Shown: piece after piece, positions 7,141 through 10,698 of the stretch
How the letters are laid out: each line of letters starts with the position of its first letter
Position numbering within the stretch: position 1 is the stretch's first letter
Translations under genes and position numbers: made by a program
The notes under the pieces: model-generated
What the model was told of the DNA's origin: nothing
The model's input: the letters and a program-made list of their open reading frames with translations, nothing else
Database searches by the model: none
From: JBOFLG01 sp051657745
Lineage (GTDB): Bacteria > Actinomycetota > Actinomycetes > Actinomycetales > Dermatophilaceae
Length of the DNA stretch: 10,698 nt
Assembly (NCBI GenBank): GCA_051657745.1
Contig: JBOFLG010000076.1
Coordinates: 1-10,698, forward strand
Direction of reading: 5' to 3'

Positions 7141-7208
7141 GGCGGTGGCCAGGAGTTGTCTCCCGGCCGCCTTCTGCCGCACCGTCGACAACCAGCCACG
7201 GCCCCGCA

Positions 7209-7231
7209 GCCGCAGGCCTGTGACCTGCGGC
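7209..7231. terminator. 8-bp stem-loop, possible operon terminator
   Basis: GCCGCAGG (7209-7216) and CCTGCGGC (7224-7231) are perfect inverted arms with a 7-nt loop, about 150 nt after the permease stop. No U-track follows. It may end the padR-ABC-FtsX transcript, or it could be a protein-binding dyad. Confidence 0.35.
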
Positions 7232-7289
7232 GATGCAGCACTGAAGGGCCTCGGCGCCGGCACCGGGTCGCGGCGGCGCTGGCGATCCG

Positions 7290-7318
7290 TTGCTGCGGGA
7301 TGGTTGCTCCACTAGCGT
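7290..7318 (+). promoter_or_regulatory. Candidate promoter for the DUF4397 gene
   Basis: TTGCTG (7290-7295) and TAGCGT (7313-7318) are separated by 17 nt, fitting a housekeeping sigma promoter with an actinobacterial TAnnnT -10. The leader to the ATG at 7433 would be about 108 nt. Confidence 0.4.
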
Positions 7319-7432
7319 GACCCAGGCTGCTCCGAGCACAGATCTCGGAACCGCATCACGTGAGGTGCATCCACCGGAGCCGGTTCGGCCGAAGAGGGTT
7401 CACCAAACCACCTCCGAAAGGGACAACCAATC

Positions 7433-8254
7433 ATGCGCAAGCCCCTCGCGGCATCCGCGGCCCTGGCCGTCGCCGCACTCCCCCTCGTGCTCGCCACCCC
7501 CGCCTACGCGGCTGAGGACGCGAAGGTCGTGGTGTTCCACGGCGTGCCCGGGCTCACCGTCGATGTCTACGTGAGCGCCGCCGGCGAGGCCCCGGCCAAG
7601 CCTCTCCTCGAGGACTTCGAGCCGAAGACGGTCACCGACCCCGTTGACCTTGCTGGCGGCACCTACGACCTCGCGGTCTTCCCGGCCAACGCCGACCCGA
7701 AGGGCAAGCCAGCCATCGAGGCCAAAGGCGTCGAGGTCCCCGCGGGCGCGAACATCACCGTCGCCGCACACCTCAACGCCGGTGGCGACCCGGTGCTCAC
7801 CCCGTTCGTCAACGACGTGAGCAAGACCGACGCCGGCGAGGGTCGCCTCATCGTGCGGCACACCGCTGCGGCCCCCGCGGTCGACGTGCTTGCCGGTGGC
7901 GAGGTCGTGTTCAAGAACCTCGCCAACCCGAACGAGCAGAAGGCCGACCTCCCAGCCGGCACCGTCTCGGCCTCGGTTGCGCTCACCGGCACGACTGCCG
8001 CAGTAGTCGGCCCGGCCGATGTGCCGGTCGCCGAAGGTAAGGCAACCATCGTGTACGCGTTCGGCTCGGCCAAGGACAGCACCCTCGACGTCGCCGTGCA
8101 GACCATCGACGGCCTGCACTCCTCGCCGTCGGGCGTTCCTTCGGGAACCGCTGACACCGGTAACACCACGACGGTCGCCCTCGGCGCCCTCGCGGTGTTC
8201 GGTGCACTCGCCGCCGGCGCCGCCGCGGTGCGCGCACGCCGCAGCACCGTCTGA
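7433..8254 (+). CDS. Secreted two-domain DUF4397 protein with sortase-like tail
   Basis: A 273-residue exported protein. The signal peptide is residues 1-26 (MRKP, hydrophobic core, cleavage after AYA). Two DUF4397-like beta-rich repeats follow: about 30-128, starting KVVVFHGVPGLTVDVYV, and about 138-228, starting GRLIVRHTAAAPAVDVL. The second is shorter and more divergent. The C-terminus has the layout of a cell-wall sorting signal: a Ser/Gly/Pro linker, TADTG (239-243), a hydrophobic segment (247-266) and RARR (267-270). A canonical LPXTG or LAXTG is absent. AAAGGGA lies about 9 nt before the ATG. DUF4397 has no established biochemical function. A class F sortase gene follows directly, so covalent surface anchoring is a reasonable inference; a simple membrane-anchored protein is the alternative. 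Confidence 0.88.
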   Translation: MRKPLAASAALAVAALPLVLATPAYAAEDAKVVVFHGVPGLTVDVYVSAAGEAPAKPLLEDFEPKTVTDPVDLAGGTYDLAVFPANADPKGKPAIEAKGVEVPAGANITVAAHLNAGGDPVLTPFVNDVSKTDAGEGRLIVRHTAAAPAVDVLAGGEVVFKNLANPNEQKADLPAGTVSASVALTGTTAAVVGPADVPVAEGKATIVYAFGSAKDSTLDVAVQTIDGLHSSPSGVPSGTADTGNTTTVALGALAVFGALAAGAAAVRARRSTV

Positions 8255-8270
8255 CGACGGTCACCTCGGT

Positions 8271-8311
8271 ACGGCTGAGGGGGTCCGCCGGTGGCGGACC
8301 CCCTCAGCCGT
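8271..8311. terminator. Perfect 19-bp stem-loop terminator after the DUF4397 gene
   Basis: Arms 8271-8289 (ACGGCTGAGGGGGTCCGCC) and 8293-8311 are perfectly complementary over 19 bp with a 3-nt loop (GGT), starting 16 nt after the stop. No U-track follows. It separates the DUF4397 gene from the sortase start 54 nt further on, so the two are probably not a simple co-transcribed pair, or the sortase receives only read-through transcription. Confidence 0.85.
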
Positions 8312-8365
8312 GTCACTTCACCGTCGTATGGTGTGGCCACCCGCCCGCAGGAAGAGGAACAGCAC

Positions 8366-9106
8366 GTGAGCATGGACTCGACACAGCGGTGGCGGTTGGC
8401 CTCCGGCGGTGCGGCGATCGTCGCCGTCCTCGCGGTCGGTGGCCTGGTCGTCCAGGCCCTCACCGGGCCCGACGACGCCACCGGCACCCCTCTCGCCCAG
8501 GCCCGCTCGTCGGCCGGCCCGAGTCCGAGCACCACCACCCCGAGCGCCACTCCGAGCGCCAGCCGCACCCCCAGCGCCACACCCACCAGCGCCACCACGC
8601 TGACGGTGCCGAAGCCGAAGATTCGAGATGCCTCGCTCGACACGCTGACCGCCACCGCCGCGGCGCCCACCCGAATCTCCATCCCTGACCTCGACGTCGA
8701 TGCCACGGTCGACGCCGTCGGAGTGCAGAAGGACGGCGCGATGGTCATCCCGGCCGCACCCACCAGCGTGGGCTGGTACCGCTACGGGTCGGCCCCGTCG
8801 AGCAAGGCCGGAAACACCGTGATCGCCGGTCACGTCGCCACCCGCGAGGACGGCGCCGGCGCGTTCGCCCCGCTCAAAGGCGCCGAGAAGGGCATGCGGA
8901 TCACGGTCACCGACGCTGAGGGCACCAAGCGCACCTACACGGTGATCGGTCGCGAGCGCATCTTCAAGAAAAAGTTGCCGGTCGGCGAGATCTTCGCCCG
9001 CGACGGCACACCCCTGCTGGTGCTCGTCACCTGTGGCGGCGAGTACATCCGCGAACTGCGCAGCCACCGCGACAACATCGTGGTCACCGCCGCGCCCGTC
9101 GACTGA
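8366..9106 (+). CDS. Class F sortase
   Basis: Membrane-anchored extracytoplasmic cysteine transpeptidase that cleaves a sorting motif and joins the protein to the cell envelope. With the GTG start at 8366 it has 246 residues. There is a short cytoplasmic N-terminus, a TM helix at about 13-32, a Ser/Thr/Pro-rich linker at about 48-80 and the sortase domain at about 100-246. The catalytic set is complete: His156 (VIAGHVATR), Cys223 (LVTCGG) and Arg235 (RDNIVV). RISIPDLDVDATV and GWYRYGSAPSSKAGNTVIAGHV are family-typical. GTG was preferred because GAGGA (8354-8358) lies 7 nt upstream; ATG at 8372 would be 13 nt away. A weak TATGGT (8327-8332) could be its own -10. The adjacent DUF4397 protein is the probable substrate. 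The 3' end overlaps the convergent XRE gene by 23 bp. Confidence 0.92.
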   Translation: MSMDSTQRWRLASGGAAIVAVLAVGGLVVQALTGPDDATGTPLAQARSSAGPSPSTTTPSATPSASRTPSATPTSATTLTVPKPKIRDASLDTLTATAAAPTRISIPDLDVDATVDAVGVQKDGAMVIPAAPTSVGWYRYGSAPSSKAGNTVIAGHVATREDGAGAFAPLKGAEKGMRITVTDAEGTKRTYTVIGRERIFKKKLPVGEIFARDGTPLLVLVTCGGEYIRELRSHRDNIVVTAAPVD

Positions 9107-9374
9107 CCCCGCCAGAACCGTTCTGGTGAGCCCCGATTCGGGGCTCACCGTCTCGATCTGCCACCGCGAGGACGTCGCCGAGTTCGCAGCCCAGCACGTC
9201 ACAGATGGCAGTGATCGTGCTGAACCGCACCGCTCGGGCGCGGTTGTTCTTCAGGGTCGAGAGGTTGACCACCGAGACGCCAACGGCCGCGGCGAGAGCC
9301 GCGAGCGTCATCCTCCGCTGTTCGAGCACTCGGTCCAGGTGACACACCACTCGGTGTGGCTCGTCGACCGGCAT
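9084..9374 (-). CDS. XRE-family regulator, YozG-like
   Basis: Small cytoplasmic DNA-binding protein of the Cro/C1 helix-turn-helix class, 96 residues. The core is residues 9-67: VVCHLDRVLEQRRMTLAALAAAV, then GVSVVNLSTLKNNRA (turn and recognition helix), then VRFSTITAICDVLGCELGDVL, which is characteristic of the YozG subgroup. The usual proteins stop soon after this point. Here an extra tail of about 25 residues (Gly/Arg-rich) is read through two hairpins and into the 3' end of the convergent sortase gene. The start at 9374 shares its A with the TGA stop of the upstream membrane-protein gene (TGATG), so translation is coupled. YozG-like regulators are commonly encoded directly after DUF2975 membrane proteins; their role is not established, and autoregulation is likely. 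Confidence 0.87.
   Translation of the reverse strand: MPVDEPHRVVCHLDRVLEQRRMTLAALAAAVGVSVVNLSTLKNNRARAVRFSTITAICDVLGCELGDVLAVADRDGEPRIGAHQNGSGGVSRRARR
9112..9149. terminator. Two overlapping hairpins between convergent sortase and XRE genes
   Basis: The strong hairpin is GGTGAGCCCCG (9125-9135), loop ATT, CGGGGCTCACC (9139-9149): 11 perfect bp. A smaller one is CCAGAA (9112-9117), loop CCG, TTCTGG (9121-9126). They share bases 9125-9126, so they compete at the edge. Position right after the sortase stop suggests a sortase terminator. On the minus strand the hairpins lie inside the XRE coding tail. Confidence 0.65.
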
Positions 9375-9769
9375 CAGACCAGGCAATCGACGTCGTCGCG
9401 CAGCGAGTTGCCGGCCCGGAATGCCTCCGCGAGAAGGGCGACCCCCAGGCCAGCCACGACCGGGAACAACGGAAACGTGAGCCACGCGGACGGCGCCGAC
9501 CCACGGACGCCCAGGCTCACCAGCAGGACAAATTCAGCCGCGGCGTACTGCACACCCGCGGCGTCGAGGGTGGGCACCACGACGGATCCGACCGCGTCGA
9601 GCCACAGGCCCTCGCCGCGAACCCACGCCGCCACCGGCCACCCGACGCCGCCTGCGGCAGTGGCGAGCGCACACACCCCGAGCAGGACGATCAGCGCCCA
9701 CCGGTCGCTGCGGTCAAAGGTGAACGGATCTCGCCAACGGGTGCGGTAACTCCGACCAAGGGTGGGCAT
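9374..9769 (-). CDS. DUF2975-like small membrane protein
   Basis: Integral membrane protein of unknown function, 131 residues, coupled to the XRE gene by a TGATG overlap. Hydrophobic segments lie at about 24-50, 73-89 and 96-116. The C-terminal ALLAEAFRAGNSLRDDVDCLV resembles the conserved end of DUF2975 proteins that precede YozG-like regulators; the assignment rests on this plus context, not on strong overall similarity. Usual family members have four TM helices and are somewhat longer, so this one looks compact. The start at 9769 has GAGGAG (9775-9780 on the minus strand) at good spacing. The pair could be a sensor-regulator unit, but this is inference. Confidence 0.75.
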   Translation of the reverse strand: MPTLGRSYRTRWRDPFTFDRSDRWALIVLLGVCALATAAGGVGWPVAAWVRGEGLWLDAVGSVVVPTLDAAGVQYAAAEFVLLVSLGVRGSAPSAWLTFPLFPVVAGLGVALLAEAFRAGNSLRDDVDCLV

Positions 9770-9784
9770 TTGCGCTCCTCACAT

Positions 9785-9834
9785 CGATTATCGGTACTAC
9801 TTTTATCGTTATGTACCTCGATGATCGCTGTCAA
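9785..9834 (-). promoter_or_regulatory. Promoter/operator region of the DUF2975-XRE pair
   Basis: On the minus strand a perfect TTGACA (-35) lies at 9829-9834. At 17-nt spacing the -10 is TAACGA (9806-9811), a weak match. Palindromes CGATTATCG (9785-9793) and CGATGATCG (9819-9827) share the CGAT-N-ATCG pattern, and CTTTTATCG (9800-9808) is a 7/9 relative between them. One site sits in the -35/-10 spacer and the others at or past the -10, which fits a repressor. The coupled XRE protein is the obvious candidate. Confidence 0.5.
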
Positions 9835-9840
9835 GCGTGT

Positions 9841-9871
9841 CAGGCGGAAGTGCTGCATCCGACCCCGCCTG
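9841..9871 (-). terminator. Weak stem-loop after the solute-binding protein gene
   Basis: CAGGCGG (9841-9847) and CCGCCTG (9865-9871) form a 7-bp stem with a 17-nt loop, starting about 15 nt past the stop on the minus strand. The long loop makes this a tentative terminator. Confidence 0.3.
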
Positions 9872-9886
9872 CGTGAGCGGTTCAGT

Positions 9887-10698
9887 TCACTTGGGCCAGG
9901 ACTGCTCGATGAAGTCGAGCGTTGCCTTGTCGTCCTTGCCGACGATCCAGTCGGTCATCCCCTTCCAGAACGTGCCGGCACCCACGGCGCCCGGCATTAG
10001 GTCGGAACCGTCGAATCGGAAGGTGGCGTTCTTATCGGTCAACTGCTGGGCGGAGAGCTGGTCGATGGGGTTCTTCAGCAGGGTCGGGTCGGCCTTGACG
10101 TTGGCGGTGACGCAACCACCCGCGTCCCGGCAGGTGCGGGCCCGCTCGTTCGCCCACTCCGGCGTGGAGAGGTAGGTCTGGAACGCCTTGACCTCGGGTC
10201 GGTCGGCGAACGCGGTGACGAACTCACCGCCGCCAAGCAGCGGCTTGCTGGTCTCGTCCTTGGCCGGCAGGTAGAACGCGAACACGTCGCCGTCCTCGGC
10301 GATCGTGGTGCCCTCGGGCCAGAAGGCCGCGTAGGACGAGTCCTGCCGGTGCATCCAGCACCCGCCGTCGAGTACCGGCAGGCCGGCATCCTGGAACGAG
10401 GTCGAGGCGATGGTCTTCACGTCGCCGTAGCCGCCGTTGACGTATTTCGGGTTCTTGAGAATCTTTCCCGCCTCGGCGATCGTCGCGAGGATTGCCGGGT
10501 CGTTGAACGGGATCTCGTGCTTCACCCACTTGTCGTAGGTCTCCGGACCGCCGGTGCGGAGGAGAATGTCCTCCATCCAGTCGGTGGCTGCCCACCCGGT
10601 GGCGTCACCGGACTCGATACCGGCACACCACGGCTTGTCCTTGGGGTTGTCGGTGGCGATCTTCTCGGTCAGCGCGAGCAACTCGTCCCAGGTCTTCG
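9887..10698 (-). CDS. ABC solute-binding protein, alpha-glucoside type (5' partial)
   Basis: C-terminal 270 residues of an extracellular sugar-binding protein of the family-1 type (AglE-like), which delivers oligosaccharides to an ABC importer. The frame runs off the right edge, so the signal peptide/lipobox is not visible. The visible start TWDELLALTEKIA matches the hinge-proximal helix of the family. The next block has PWCAGIESGDATGWAATDW and a GGP-YDKWV-HEIPFNDP pattern seen in AglE-like proteins. Later segments are GGCWMHRQ, FAFYLPAKDET and the C-terminal FRFDGSDLMPGAVGAGTFW. Four cysteines (WCAG, GGCW, RTCRDAGGC) could form disulfides. The ligand is inferred as an alpha-glucoside from family resemblance; sucrose phosphorylase in the same window is consistent with that. 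Permease genes would be expected beyond the edge. Confidence 0.87.
   Translation of the reverse strand, partial: KTWDELLALTEKIATDNPKDKPWCAGIESGDATGWAATDWMEDILLRTGGPETYDKWVKHEIPFNDPAILATIAEAGKILKNPKYVNGGYGDVKTIASTSFQDAGLPVLDGGCWMHRQDSSYAAFWPEGTTIAEDGDVFAFYLPAKDETSKPLLGGGEFVTAFADRPEVKAFQTYLSTPEWANERARTCRDAGGCVTANVKADPTLLKNPIDQLSAQQLTDKNATFRFDGSDLMPGAVGAGTFWKGMTDWIVGKDDKATLDFIEQSWPK

Larger units (their letters stand above)
7061..7432. other. Intergenic region between the permease and DUF4397 genes
   Basis: These 372 nt hold no supported gene. They contain the tail of the 34-bp tandem array (to 7140), an 8-bp stem-loop at 7209-7231, a plausible promoter at 7290-7318 and a leader of about 110 nt before the DUF4397 start. 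Short open frames on both strands show no family motif or ribosome binding site. The stretch between 7140 and 7208 shows nothing I can name. Confidence 0.6.

Noticed and set aside
8291..8365. GTG at 8291 as start of the sortase
   Set aside because: It lies in the terminator hairpin with no ribosome site; the GTG at 8366 has GAGGA at good spacing and gives the usual short N-terminus before the TM helix.

Overview
The window is very GC-rich with strong G/C third-position bias. It shows actinobacterial habits: TAnnnT-type -10 boxes, a class F (actinobacterial-type) sortase and stem-loops without U-tracts. A soil or environmental actinomycete, plausibly of the Microbacteriaceae, fits best. That placement is inferred from gene content and style, since no rRNA or marker gene is present. 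No mobile element, CRISPR array, tRNA or rRNA gene was seen.

Layout from left to right. (1) The 3' part of a zinc-free quinone oxidoreductase of the MDR superfamily (PIG3-like, +) runs off the left edge. It converges on a sucrose phosphorylase gene (-) across a duplicated palindromic element at 888-970, which also supplies the last codons and stop of the sucrose phosphorylase. (2) A regulatory gap (2478-2715) separates sucrose phosphorylase from a divergent, translationally coupled three-gene operon (+): PadR-family repressor, MacB/LolD-type ABC ATPase and a large FtsX-type permease. Each junction overlaps by 4 nt (ATGA). Two ATAC-N3-GTAT palindromes before padR are candidate PadR operators. 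(3) A 372-nt gap begins with 34-bp tandem repeats that start inside the permease stop region. It also holds a hairpin and a plausible promoter. (4) A secreted two-domain DUF4397 protein with a sortase-like tail (TADTG, hydrophobic stretch, RARR) is followed by a perfect 19-bp stem-loop and then a class F sortase. This looks like a substrate-enzyme pair. (5) On the minus strand, a small DUF2975-like membrane protein and a YozG-like XRE regulator overlap by one base and converge on the sortase. The XRE frame reads through the terminator hairpins and overlaps the sortase gene by 23 bp. (6) The C-terminal part of an alpha-glucoside-type ABC solute-binding protein (-) runs off the right edge.

Likely physiology (inference): sucrose/alpha-glucoside use (sucrose phosphorylase, solute-binding protein), an envelope-stress or peptide-responsive ABC exporter/MacB-like unit under PadR control, and surface protein display by the sortase. 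The most interesting signals are the non-canonical sorting signal beside the class F sortase, the candidate operators of the PadR and XRE regulators, and a recurring pattern in which palindromic or repeated elements intrude into gene 3' ends.
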